Source of the DNA: Roseibium porphyridii
GTDB lineage: Bacteria > Pseudomonadota > Alphaproteobacteria > Rhizobiales > Stappiaceae
NCBI RefSeq assembly: GCF_026191725.2
Contig: NZ_CP120863.1
Location: 2,336,001 to 2,400,000, forward strand
DNA length: 64,000 bases
Direction of reading: 5' to 3'
The notes under the pieces are model-generated. The model worked only from the letters and a program-made list of their open reading frames with translations, was not told where the DNA came from and did no database searches. Position numbers and translations under genes: made by a program. Positions 36,227 through 44,842 of this stretch are shown here, piece by piece (within the stretch, counting starts at the first letter, position 1; each line of letters starts with the position of its first letter).

Positions 36227-38209
36227 TCAGAGCTTGATGCGATACTGAGCGAAACCGTCTGTTCCGTCGCCAGCAGGCTCAATGCTGACACCTTCAACGG
36301 AACCGGCATGCTCAGTACCGCCCGGGCCCGTTTCGAACAAAACCGTGGTGTCCGGCACAGGTTTGAACGACCAGTTTGCGTCCGCAGACGGGTTGATGGT
36401 GCCCTGTTCGACGATAAAGCGCACGAGAACGTCCCGGTTGGTGTCCGGTCCAACGAAAACGACAACATCGTCATTGATGCCGGGGAAATTTCCGCCGCCG
36501 CCAGCACGGTAATTGTTGGTGGCGACAACAAATGTGTCGTCCATATTGAGCGGTTCACCATTGAATTCAATCTTGACGATGCGGTTGGCGTCCGGATTGA
36601 TCAATTCACCATTCGGGTCGTATTTCGATGGCTGGGTAAGGTCGATCTCGTAAGTGATGCCATCAATGACGTCGAAATTGTAGCTCGGAAATTCCGGGTT
36701 GATCAGCGGCTGATCTTTGCCGCCTTCCTCTACCTGCTGGAAAATCCCTGCAGATCTTTCAAGCCACTCCTTGACCGTGCTTCCCTTAATGGCAACGGCG
36801 CGCACCGTGTTTGGGTAGAGGTAAAGGTCTGCAACATTCTTGATGGCAACGTCGCCGACAGGAACATCGGTGTAATAGTCCGGACCGCCGCGACCTCCCG
36901 CTTTGAAGGGAGCTGCTGCGGAGAGGATTGGCAGGCCTTCCCACTCCGTGCCCTTCATCATCTGATCAATGTACCAGGTCTGGGCTTGTGAAACGATCTG
37001 GACACTCGGATCATCTGCGACGAGTGCAAAATAAGAGTGAAGCGGTGCAGATGTCTTGCCAACCGGTCGCCTAACGTAGGCAAGGGTTGCTTCGTGATCT
37101 TCCTTGACGGCGTCGAGAACGTCCTGCTGGCTTTCGACCAGAGGCGTGACCTTGCGACCTTCTTTTTCGTAGATCGGGCGTGCTTCTGTCATGAAGTTGG
37201 CGATCCGCCATCCATTGCCGTCCCTTTCGACCATCAGATCGATAACGCCAAGATGCGAGCCCCAGAAGCCACCCATTGCGGCCGGTTTCCCGAAGAGCGT
37301 GCCTTTTTCAAAGTCGACACCCGGGAGACCTTCGTAGTCGGGACCTGGGAAAACGCGGTGATGGTGACCCGTAAAGACCGCATCAATGCCGTCAACCGCC
37401 GCCAGGTGCAGCGATGCATTTTCCATGCCTTCGGAATAGTCGGTTGCATCAATGCCCGAGTGGGAAAGTGCTATTACAAGGTCACAGCCCTGTTCACGCA
37501 TCTCCGGAACGAATGCCTTGGCAGCGTCGACAATGTCGCGTGCATTGGCATTCCCCTCAAGATGTCGCCTGTCCCAGTTCATGATCTGTGGTGGAACGAA
37601 GCCGATAAAACCGATCTTGATCGGGTGGGACTGACCGGCACCGTCGGTGACTTCCTTTTCGACGATTACGTAGGGCTTCAGGAACAGGTCGTCTCCACGT
37701 GCATTTGAGGCAAGTGTCGTACCCTTGACCAGGTTGGCACAAACTATGGGGAAATTGGCGCCATTGAGGACTTTCATCATGAAGTCCAGGCCATAATTGA
37801 ATTCATGGTTGCCGAGTGCAGCCGCGTCGAAATCAAGGACATTCATTCCCTTGATTACCGGATGCATGTCGCCTTCGCGCATGCCGCGCTCATAGGCAAC
37901 AAAATCACCCATGGGGTTGCCTTGGAGAAAGTCTCCATTGTCGACCAGGACAGAGTTGGTTGCCTCGTCGCGGATCTGCCGGATCAATGTGGCTGTCCGC
38001 GCCAATCCTGCCGTATCGATTGGACGATCGCTATAATAATCATAAGGAAAAACATGAACGTGGAGATCCGTTGTCTCCATCAGGCGGATATGGGCAGTGC
38101 CTTCTTTGGCCAGCACGGAGTAAGGATGAAGTACAGCGGAGAAGCCCGTTGCCGCGGCGCCCATAAGCAATGTACGGCGGGATAAGGATAGATTTTTGAT
38201 GCTGGACAT
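36227..38209 (-). CDS. cpdB: Periplasmic 2',3'-cyclic-nucleotide phosphodiesterase/3'-nucleotidase, 660 aa
   Basis: A two-domain nucleotidase that salvages nucleotides outside the cytoplasm. A twin-arginine signal (SRRTLL at 10-15, then a hydrophobic stretch) suggests Tat export in folded, metal-loaded form. The N-terminal metallophosphatase motifs TTDLHVHVF (Asp48, His50) and ALGNHEFNYG are intact, and the C-terminal 5'-nucleotidase domain has YRAGGGGNFPG for substrate binding. The ATG at 38209 has AAGGAG 7 bases before it; in-frame TTG further out is rejected. It lies inside the flagellar region but has no known flagellar role. Confidence 0.93.
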   Translation of the reverse strand: MSSIKNLSLSRRTLLMGAAATGFSAVLHPYSVLAKEGTAHIRLMETTDLHVHVFPYDYYSDRPIDTAGLARTATLIRQIRDEATNSVLVDNGDFLQGNPMGDFVAYERGMREGDMHPVIKGMNVLDFDAAALGNHEFNYGLDFMMKVLNGANFPIVCANLVKGTTLASNARGDDLFLKPYVIVEKEVTDGAGQSHPIKIGFIGFVPPQIMNWDRRHLEGNANARDIVDAAKAFVPEMREQGCDLVIALSHSGIDATDYSEGMENASLHLAAVDGIDAVFTGHHHRVFPGPDYEGLPGVDFEKGTLFGKPAAMGGFWGSHLGVIDLMVERDGNGWRIANFMTEARPIYEKEGRKVTPLVESQQDVLDAVKEDHEATLAYVRRPVGKTSAPLHSYFALVADDPSVQIVSQAQTWYIDQMMKGTEWEGLPILSAAAPFKAGGRGGPDYYTDVPVGDVAIKNVADLYLYPNTVRAVAIKGSTVKEWLERSAGIFQQVEEGGKDQPLINPEFPSYNFDVIDGITYEIDLTQPSKYDPNGELINPDANRIVKIEFNGEPLNMDDTFVVATNNYRAGGGGNFPGINDDVVVFVGPDTNRDVLVRFIVEQGTINPSADANWSFKPVPDTTVLFETGPGGTEHAGSVEGVSIEPAGDGTDGFAQYRIKL

Positions 38210-38412
38210 CTGGAGGCTCCTTGTCGGCTTTGAGGCCGGTCTTTTGGTTTGATGCAATCAGAAACAACGGCAGAAACCTGGGGCATTCTTCCCTTCAGGG
38301 TCCAAATACCCCAGCTCCTGGCTGAACCCGGTTTTGCGCTGCCGGAGTTACAACTTTATGACGGCAAAACTGCGACTGTCACTCGCGAAATGGCCGGACG
38401 CCAAAGATCAAG

Positions 38413-39219
38413 TCAACTGCCGATCTTTTCCGCCATAACCGAGATCGTCTGAACGTAGACGCTGGCTTTGTTCCACTTCTTCAGAACCCGATAGTTCGCC
38501 GTTCCAGGTCCCCATGGTTGACCGCGGCGCCAACCGTGTTTTTGGAGGTAGTTGGCGGTGGAAGCCAGTACATCGGGAATTGAGCGAACGAGGTCCCGCT
38601 TGCCATTTCGGTCCCAATCGACTGCGTATTTCATGTAGGAAGAGGCGAGAAATTGGGTCTGACCGATTTCTCCGGCCCAGGCGCCTTTCATTTCGGCGGG
38701 GGTCATGTCACGGCGTTGAACAATCATCAAAGCGTTCACAAGCTCGTTCGTGAAGAACTTTGACCGCCTGCAATCGTAAGCAAGAGTTGCCAACGAACGC
38801 AGGACCGACATGTTTCCGGAAAAGCTGCCATAATTGGTTTCCAGTCCCCAGATCGCCAGGATCACTGGTGCCGGGACGCCGTATTTGCGCTCAATCCCAT
38901 TGAAGATACGGGCATAAGTCTTGCCCAGCTTCTGCCCGCGCTTGATCATCGCATTGTTGACCCGCTTGGCATAAAACTGCTTGAAACTCAGCTTGAATGA
39001 CTTCTGGTTCCGGTCTAGCCGGACAACCTTTTTGTTGTAGGTGAGGCCCTGAAGTGCCTTCTTCACGACACGCTCTTTCAAACCATAGCTTGAAGAGTTT
39101 GCGATGAAGGATTGTTTCCAGGCTTCGTAGCCACCCGGCCCATTGCCACACGTGGCGCTCAAGGCTGGCGTGACGCTCATGAAAAGGATTGTAAAGAGAG
39201 AGAATAGAGCAATGCGCAT
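38413..39219 (-). CDS. Lytic murein transglycosylase (MltB-like), 268 aa
   Basis: A peptidoglycan-cleaving enzyme with a Sec signal peptide (hydrophobic core about 4-16, cleavage near SA at 21-22). The catalytic region is AIWGLETNYGSFSGNMS with catalytic Glu127, followed by IGQTQFLASSYMKYAVD and DVLASTANYLQKHGW, as in the soluble MltB family. Because this FlgJ lacks a hydrolase domain and the gene lies between flagellar operons, it could open the wall for rod passage (inference). It has its own start 53 bases outside any neighbour. Confidence 0.9.
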   Translation of the reverse strand: MRIALFSLFTILFMSVTPALSATCGNGPGGYEAWKQSFIANSSSYGLKERVVKKALQGLTYNKKVVRLDRNQKSFKLSFKQFYAKRVNNAMIKRGQKLGKTYARIFNGIERKYGVPAPVILAIWGLETNYGSFSGNMSVLRSLATLAYDCRRSKFFTNELVNALMIVQRRDMTPAEMKGAWAGEIGQTQFLASSYMKYAVDWDRNGKRDLVRSIPDVLASTANYLQKHGWRRGQPWGPGTANYRVLKKWNKASVYVQTISVMAEKIGS

Positions 39220-39396
39220 GGGGACCCCGTCGAGCCGATAAACTTATGGTCTTAGTGTAGCTGAAATTACCTTCACGTCATCCCGACAATCGGGCAAAAG
39301 CGATCACATCATTTTTGTTTCCGGCAGAATGTTTGGGCAGTCGAACACTGTCAGACTGTTATTGCCCAAGTTGTCGGAGAGCCGGAAACTAAGAGA

Positions 39397-39434
39397 ACGG
39401 GCATGGCGCTCAGGGAGCGAGACGCCATGCCCGT
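39397..39434 (-). terminator. Terminator of the flgF-flgG-flgA-flgH operon
   Basis: A perfect 12-bp stem, ACGGGCATGGCG with CGCCATGCCCGT and a 14-base loop, 74 bases past the flgH stop, followed on the minus strand by TCTCTTAGTTT. Confidence 0.7.
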
Positions 39435-39508
39435 CATCAGCCGATATCTGCAACGCTTCTAGAACACGTCACCGACAGCCGGCCGGGGGACTGAAGAAGC
39501 GATCAGCG

Positions 39509-40258
39509 TTAGAACGGCAACAAGATGTCCAAAACCTGATTGCCGACGCGTGGTTGCTGAACCGTCGTGATCTGTCCGCGGCCACCGTAGCCAATGCGGG
39601 CTTCAGCAATTTGTTCGCTGGCAATGCGGTTGTTTGCAGTGATGTCTTCCGGCCTGACGATGCCGGCAACGATCAACTCACGAACCTCGAAGTTGACCCT
39701 GACTTCCTGACGGCCTTCGATTACCAGGTTGCCGTTCGGCAGAACCTGGGTCACGACGGCTGCGATCGTTGTCTCGAGGGTTTCTTCTCTGTCGACGCTG
39801 CCTTGACCCTGGAATGTGGAATTGCTGTTCACGTTCGCAAGATCGCTTGCCGCGGTGGTCGCAGGCATAAAGATTGTGTCGATTGCGGTGCCAAGAGCGC
39901 CTCCAACACCGGCGCCACTGGCTTCTGTGCGGCTGCGTTCGGTCTCGTTGTCGATCTGCGCTTCGTCGTCGATGGTGACAACGACTGTGAGAATGTCGCC
40001 TACCTGGCTCGCGCGCTGATCCTTGAAAAACGCCCGGCTGCCGGATTGCCACAGGGAATTCGGATTGTAGTGGGCTTGCTGGGGTTCAGGCATCGGCATC
40101 TGCACGGGCCGATAGCCAGGCTGTGTTGTTGGGTCTTGAATGGCATTCAGCGAGGGCTGTTTGCCCACTTCGGCAAGCTGATCTGCGGTGCTGCAGCCTG
40201 CGGCGAGGGCGGCGAGCGCAATGCCCGCCAGCATTTTTTTGTGAGAAGTGCTCAACAT
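39509..40258 (-). CDS. flgH: Flagellar L-ring lipoprotein FlgH, 249 aa
   Basis: The outer-membrane ring of the basal body. The lipobox LAAGC lies about 22 residues in, so the mature protein is lipid-anchored. The mature part carries the family stretch SLWQSGSRAFFKDQRASQVGDILTV (read in parts), the QGSVDREETLETTIAAVVT region, and the C-terminal VVRPEDI and GRGQITT segments. The ATG at 40258 overlaps the flgA stop by one base (TGATG), so translation is coupled. In-frame TTG one codon earlier is an alternative. Confidence 0.95.
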   Translation of the reverse strand: MLSTSHKKMLAGIALAALAAGCSTADQLAEVGKQPSLNAIQDPTTQPGYRPVQMPMPEPQQAHYNPNSLWQSGSRAFFKDQRASQVGDILTVVVTIDDEAQIDNETERSRTEASGAGVGGALGTAIDTIFMPATTAASDLANVNSNSTFQGQGSVDREETLETTIAAVVTQVLPNGNLVIEGRQEVRVNFEVRELIVAGIVRPEDITANNRIASEQIAEARIGYGGRGQITTVQQPRVGNQVLDILLPF

Positions 40259-41250
40259 CAATTGGTCTCGCTGTTCAGGCTTGCAACGATGGGATTGGCG
40301 GCATGTACACGTACGTGGCCGCGTGAAGTGATGGTTGCAGGGACGATGCGCCGTGACTGCAGGTTCATCACATCGATGACGTCACCTTTTGCGCCTTCAT
40401 CGATGGCCTTGGCTCGTGAGGTCAGCTTCATGCCGGGCATTTCGAAAGTGACTGTGACTTTCTCTCCCCGGTCCACGAGGATCGGGCGCTGGAAGTTTCT
40501 CCGGGCCAGAGGCACATTGGCGCGCAGGTTCACGCGTGCTGCCATCCCGACAATGCTGTCAGCATCGATCAGTGCTCCGGACGGAACTTTCGTTCTTGCC
40601 ATGCGGATTGTGACCAGATCCTCTTCCCTGAGGACGTCCTCCCGCTGCAACGGCTGGGCGAGGGCAGCCACATGCACCATCTCGATTGCAGTCCCAAGAA
40701 GGATCAATGGTTCGGTGCCATGTTCCACAGCCACTGTTGCGCGGAGCTTGAAGTGTCCTGTGGTTTGCGACCAGTCGAAGCCATCAACGCGAACCGGATC
40801 CTGAACCTTCGGGTCAGCAAGAATGCGATCCGGCGCCTGGGTCAGTTTGATCTCCAGGTTTTTCGGATCGATGCCGGCAACCCGCGCTGCAAGAGCGGAG
40901 CGAACGAGCCCGGACAGCTGATCGCGGTTCAATGTGGTTGCGCCCCTATGAACGACCACGGTGCGCAAGCCATCGGTTCCTGCATTCTGTAGTCCGGCGG
41001 CGCGGGCGCGATCAGCAACCTGCTGAGCCGGTACGTTGCCCGATGTTCCCATATCTGGAGACCGGAACAATGGTTTGGAGGCCAGGAGACCCGCATTTGA
41101 ATAGAAATCGCCAACTGTCACGATCTCTGACAAGGTCATGACCTGAGAGCGCAGCACCGGGCGGTCATCCGCTAAGGATGCGGCGCTGGTGATCGCCACC
41201 AGTAGAAAGCCGCCGATGGCCTTTTTCAGATATTTCATCATATCAGCCAT
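40258..41250 (-). CDS. flgA: P-ring assembly chaperone FlgA, 330 aa
   Basis: A periplasmic chaperone for P-ring assembly. A Sec signal peptide (core GGFLLVAITSAASLA) is followed by the long form typical of this group; the C-terminal SAF/ChapFlgA domain has LQREDVLREEDLVTIRMART and the end VMNLQSRRIVPATITSRGHV. It is longer than enterobacterial FlgA by an extra N-terminal domain. Starts at 41241 and 41238 are also possible; 41250 is used because it lies just after the flgG stop. Confidence 0.93.
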   Translation of the reverse strand: MADMMKYLKKAIGGFLLVAITSAASLADDRPVLRSQVMTLSEIVTVGDFYSNAGLLASKPLFRSPDMGTSGNVPAQQVADRARAAGLQNAGTDGLRTVVVHRGATTLNRDQLSGLVRSALAARVAGIDPKNLEIKLTQAPDRILADPKVQDPVRVDGFDWSQTTGHFKLRATVAVEHGTEPLILLGTAIEMVHVAALAQPLQREDVLREEDLVTIRMARTKVPSGALIDADSIVGMAARVNLRANVPLARRNFQRPILVDRGEKVTVTFEMPGMKLTSRAKAIDEGAKGDVIDVMNLQSRRIVPATITSRGHVRVHAANPIVASLNSETN

Positions 41251-41255
41251 CCCAC

Positions 41256-42038
41256 TTAGCGGAGGTTCGTGGTGGTGGAGTACATCTCGTCAGCGGCCTG
41301 GATGATCTGTGAGTTCATCTCGTAAGCACGCTGGGCGGAGATCAGGTCGGCGATCTCGGTCACAGCGTCGACATTGGCCATTTCAAGAAAATACTGCTGA
41401 ACGCTGCCAAACCCCTGATCGCCGGGGTTTCCATTTTCAGCAGCGCCACTGGCGTCTGTTTCGAGGAACAAGTTGTCACCAATGGCTTCCAGACCGGCCT
41501 TGTTCACGAACCGGGCCAGCTGAAGCTGACCGAGCTGGACTGTGTTGCCGCCCTGGTCAACACCCTGGACAACTCCGGTGTTGGATATCGTGATGTCCTG
41601 CGTGTTCTCCGGAATGGTAATGCCTGGATTGATCGTGTAGCCATCAACGGTCACCAGCTGGCCGTTTGCGTCGCGCTCAAAGGAGCCGTCGCGTGAGTAG
41701 GCGGTCGTACCGTCCGGAAGATCAATTTGGAAGAAACCTTCTCCGCGAATGGCAACGTCCAGTTCCTTGCTGGTCTGTTCCAGAGAGCCCTGGGACATGA
41801 TGCGTGCGGTTGAAGCCAGCTTCACGCCGGACCCGATCTGAATGCCGGTCGGAACGATCGTGCCGGCTTCTGAAGTCTCCGTGCCCATGCGGCGCAGGTT
41901 TTGGTAGAGAAGGTCCTGAAAGTCGGCGCGCTGTTTCTTGAAGCCGGTCGTGCGCATGTTGGCGACGTTGTTCGAGATGACCTCGACGTTCAGTTCCTGG
42001 GCCTTCATGCCCGTTGCGGCGATATGGAGTGCTTTCAT
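41256..42038 (-). CDS. flgG: Distal rod protein FlgG, 260 aa
   Basis: The distal rod subunit. The start MKALHIAATGMKAQELNVEV with VISNNVANMRTTGFKKQRADF and the end SAQRAYEMNSQIIQAADEMY are diagnostic, and length is the standard 260-262 residues. It is the second gene of the flgF operon, 22 bases after flgF, and is followed by flgA after 5 bases. Confidence 0.97.
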   Translation of the reverse strand: MKALHIAATGMKAQELNVEVISNNVANMRTTGFKKQRADFQDLLYQNLRRMGTETSEAGTIVPTGIQIGSGVKLASTARIMSQGSLEQTSKELDVAIRGEGFFQIDLPDGTTAYSRDGSFERDANGQLVTVDGYTINPGITIPENTQDITISNTGVVQGVDQGGNTVQLGQLQLARFVNKAGLEAIGDNLFLETDASGAAENGNPGDQGFGSVQQYFLEMANVDAVTEIADLISAQRAYEMNSQIIQAADEMYSTTTNLR

Positions 42039-42060
42039 TTTTCTGCTTCCCTAAAGCGCG

Positions 42061-42801
42061 TCAGGCCTGAAATCTGCCGAGTGTGGAAATGGCTTGCTGT
42101 CTCAACTCATCGAGGTCTTTGACAACTTTTGAAGTCGCGTTGTAGGCGCGGGTAACTTCGACAAGACGCGTCACCTCGGTGACGCCATAGACATTGGAGT
42201 TTTCGAAAGCACCCTGAACCATGCGTGGTGCCAGAACAGGTTCCGCATCTTCGCCCTTGAAGAGCGTGTCGCCGATTTTTTCCAGCTCACGTACATCTTC
42301 AAAATCGACGACGCGGATCTTGCCACGAATGCCAAGCTCGGTTGCGATTGTTCCGTCTTCCGTGATCTGTACGCCGCCATCTTCAACGGAGAAGGTGATC
42401 GGACCGCCTTCGGTCATGACGGGCTCGCCGCCCGCAGTCACCAGTTGCCCGGTGTCATCGAGATGGAATGTGCCGCTGCGTGTGTAGGCTTCAGTGCCAT
42501 CAGGCATCTGCACAACGAAAAAACCGTCGCTGTTCAAAGCAAGGTCAAAGTCGTTGCCGGTCGTCTTGATCGAGCCGGGTGTGAAGTCGGTCCGCGTCGT
42601 GAACATATCGACGTAGGATATGGTCTGGTCCGCCGGCTCGAAGGCGGACCCTTCGGCGATCGGCATCAGGTATTCTGTAAAATGCAAGTTCTGCGATTTG
42701 AAGCCCGATGTGTTCAGGTTCGCCATGTTGTTGGCGATCACATCAAGATGATTCCGCAAGATCGATTGCCTTGATAAGGCGACTAACTGAGCGTTCTCCA
42801 T
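42061..42801 (-). CDS. flgF: Proximal rod protein FlgF, 246 aa
   Basis: A rod subunit. The N-terminus has SRQSILRNHLDVIANNMANL and TSGFKSQNLHF; the C-terminus has VTRLVEVTRAYNATSKVVKD. It is the first gene of a flgF-flgG-flgA-flgH operon with tight spacing, transcribed from the sigma-54-type promoter upstream, and divergent from fliL. Confidence 0.96.
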   Translation of the reverse strand: MENAQLVALSRQSILRNHLDVIANNMANLNTSGFKSQNLHFTEYLMPIAEGSAFEPADQTISYVDMFTTRTDFTPGSIKTTGNDFDLALNSDGFFVVQMPDGTEAYTRSGTFHLDDTGQLVTAGGEPVMTEGGPITFSVEDGGVQITEDGTIATELGIRGKIRVVDFEDVRELEKIGDTLFKGEDAEPVLAPRMVQGAFENSNVYGVTEVTRLVEVTRAYNATSKVVKDLDELRQQAISTLGRFQA

Positions 42802-42874
42802 GGTGAACGTATCCCTTCATGCTCCCCGATGAGCCGGCCAAATCTCCCCAGATCTGCGGGCTCGTTAAGGTTAA

Positions 42875-42891
42875 TGCACGAGGCGTGCCAG
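42875..42891 (-). promoter_or_regulatory. Sigma-54-type promoter of the flgF operon
   Basis: Minus strand CTGGCAC-GCCTC-GTGCA matches the RpoN consensus with one mismatch (GTGC for TTGC). The -12 element lies 74 bases before the flgF ATG. Confidence 0.75.
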
Positions 42892-42999
42892 TTTTTAAAT
42901 CCTTGGGAAATCTGGGTAAAAGCCAAACGAGGCGGATGCGTGCGGCAAGAGATTCCGGCAGAAATTAACCGCTTGGCAATTTTTGCCCGGTGACTCGCG

Positions 43000-43044
43000 T
43001 TAATGGCTTGGTAACCTTTCGTTAACCATTAACTCTTTAGTAAT
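43000..43044 (+). promoter_or_regulatory. Cluster of CtrA-like half sites upstream of fliL
   Basis: GGTAA-CCTTTCG-TTAACC (43010-43027) differs from the CtrA consensus TTAA-N7-TTAAC by a single base. A further TTAA precedes it by seven bases (43000-43003), and TTAA-N7-GTAA follows (43029-43043). The cluster ends about 42 bases before the fliL ATG. Confidence 0.55.
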
Positions 43045-43085
43045 AAATAGACGCGCGCGTGACGCCCGCTTGAGCGGAGTTCCGG

Positions 43086-43595
43086 ATGACTGATGAAAAC
43101 GCCGCAGCCGATGACGAAGGCGAGAACGAGGCGGAATCTGCCGGTGGTGGCAAGAAAAAGCTGTTCCTGTTCGGCGGAATCGGTCTGGTCGTTCTGCTGG
43201 CTGCAGGCGGTGCCGCATATTACTTCCTGATGGGAAGCAGTGCGCCAATGGTCATGTCGGGTGATCCTGAATCACCGCAGGCCGTGCAAAAGCCGGTTGT
43301 CTTTTACGACCTTCCGGAAATGACAGTGAATTTGGCGACTGACGGGCGAACGACCTACCTGAAGGTTCGCATCGCTCTGGAAGTCGAGAATCGGGCAATG
43401 ATCGATCAGATCCAGCCGTATCTGCCACGCATTCTGGATGCGTTTCAGATCTATCTGCGAGAACTGCGCCCAGCGGACCTGGAAGGGTCTGCCGGTTTGT
43501 TTCGTCTGAAGGAAGAATTGCTCAGACGGATCAATTTGTCGGTCTATCCGGCGAAGGTGGAAGGGGTGCTGTTCAAGGAAATCCTTGTTCAGTGA
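43086..43595 (+). CDS. fliL: Flagellar basal body protein FliL, 169 aa
   Basis: A single-pass membrane protein that supports stator function around the motor. An acidic cytoplasmic tail (1-20), a Lys-rich edge, then one membrane helix (about 25-48) and a periplasmic domain with DLPEMTVNLATDGRTTYLKV and YLPRILDAFQIYLRELRPADL. GGAG lies 7 bases before the ATG. It heads fliL-fliM-DUF6468-motE-TPR, all in the same direction with small gaps or overlaps, apart from a 94-base gap before the last gene. Confidence 0.95.
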   Translation: MTDENAAADDEGENEAESAGGGKKKLFLFGGIGLVVLLAAGGAAYYFLMGSSAPMVMSGDPESPQAVQKPVVFYDLPEMTVNLATDGRTTYLKVRIALEVENRAMIDQIQPYLPRILDAFQIYLRELRPADLEGSAGLFRLKEELLRRINLSVYPAKVEGVLFKEILVQ

Positions 43596-43603
43596 CAAAT
43601 TGA

Positions 43604-44842
43604 ATGGCTGATGTCGACGACGAAGACGATCTGTCCGAAGAGGATATGGCCGACGCTTGGGGTGCTGCCCTGGCGGAGCAGGGCGCAGGCGGTGACGATG
43701 ACGAAGATCTCGCCGCAGCCTGGGGCGCTGCTCTAGAGGAGCAGGGAGCCGGCAGTTCCGATGACATGGCAGCCCAATGGGCCGCGATGATCGACGACAG
43801 CGAGCCTGATCTGGAAAACGCGACCCGCGGCGCTGACCGTGTGTTGAACCAGGAAGAGATCGACAATCTCCTCGGATTCAACATCGAAGATACAATCGCC
43901 GGCGATCAGAGCGGGATCCGTGCACTGATCAATTCGGCGATGGTCTCCTATGAGCGTCTGCCGATGCTGGAAATCGTGTTTGACCGCCTTGTGCGGCTGA
44001 CCACGACGTCCTTGCGCAATTTCACCTCGGACAACGTCGAAGTTTCACTCGATTCAATCAGTTCCGTACGGTTTGGGGACTATCTCAATTCCATTCCGCT
44101 GCCTGCGATTCTTGGCGTATTCAAAGCCGAGGAATGGGACGGCTTTGGATTGATTACCGTTGAATCTAGCCTGATTTACTCGATCATTGACGTTCTTCTG
44201 GGCGGCGGTCGCGGAACGTCCGCAGTGCGTGTTGAAGGGCGGCCTTACACCACAATTGAAACCGGCCTCGTTCAGCAGATGGTGGCACTGATCCTTCAGG
44301 ATGCCGAGCAGGCTTTTGCTCCGTTGTCCCCGGTCCATTTCAATCTGGAGCGGCTTGAGACAAATCCGAGATTTGCGGCCATTTCCCGGCCGGCCAATGC
44401 GGCGATCCTCGTGGAATTGCGGATCGACATGGAAGATCGCGGCGGTTCCGTCGAGATCATGATGCCCTATGCAACGCTGGAGCCGATCCGCGATCTGCTG
44501 TTGCAGATGTTCATGGGCGAAAAGTTCGGCCGGGATCCGATCTGGGAAGGTCACCTTGCAACGGAAATCCACGCGGCAGAAGTCGACATAGATGCCGTTC
44601 TTCACGAGACCTATCTGCCACTTGGCCGCGTGTTGAGTCTGGATGTTGGGCAAACGCTTGTTTTTGATGTTGAACCCTCGGATTCGGTCACCATCAAATG
44701 CGGCAATATTCCCTTGACGGAAGGGACGCTTGGAAAAGTGGAAGACGCGATTGCAATCCGTGTCGCAAAGAATTTGCGCAAGCCGAAAATGACCCTGGCT
44801 GCTTTCGAGCGTGCCATGCAAAACGAAATGGACCAACCATGA
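43604..44842 (+). CDS. fliM: Flagellar motor switch protein FliM, 412 aa
   Basis: A C-ring switch component that receives CheY-P. The core (about 95-320) contains GIRALINSAMVSYERLPML and the C-terminal SpoA-like domain with LGRVLSLDVGQTLVFD. Unusually, the N-terminus has about 80 extra residues of acidic sequence with near-repeats of AWGAALxEQGAG; the LNQEEIDNLL motif, which resembles the CheY-binding/FliM start of other bacteria, is therefore at 81-90 rather than near residue 1. The stop overlaps the next gene's ATG (ATGA). Confidence 0.95.
   Translation: MADVDDEDDLSEEDMADAWGAALAEQGAGGDDDEDLAAAWGAALEEQGAGSSDDMAAQWAAMIDDSEPDLENATRGADRVLNQEEIDNLLGFNIEDTIAGDQSGIRALINSAMVSYERLPMLEIVFDRLVRLTTTSLRNFTSDNVEVSLDSISSVRFGDYLNSIPLPAILGVFKAEEWDGFGLITVESSLIYSIIDVLLGGGRGTSAVRVEGRPYTTIETGLVQQMVALILQDAEQAFAPLSPVHFNLERLETNPRFAAISRPANAAILVELRIDMEDRGGSVEIMMPYATLEPIRDLLLQMFMGEKFGRDPIWEGHLATEIHAAEVDIDAVLHETYLPLGRVLSLDVGQTLVFDVEPSDSVTIKCGNIPLTEGTLGKVEDAIAIRVAKNLRKPKMTLAAFERAMQNEMDQP

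Noticed and set aside
37037..37708. Plus-strand open frame opposite the cyclic phosphodiesterase gene
   Set aside because: It lies wholly within a well-recognised gene and shows no family features.
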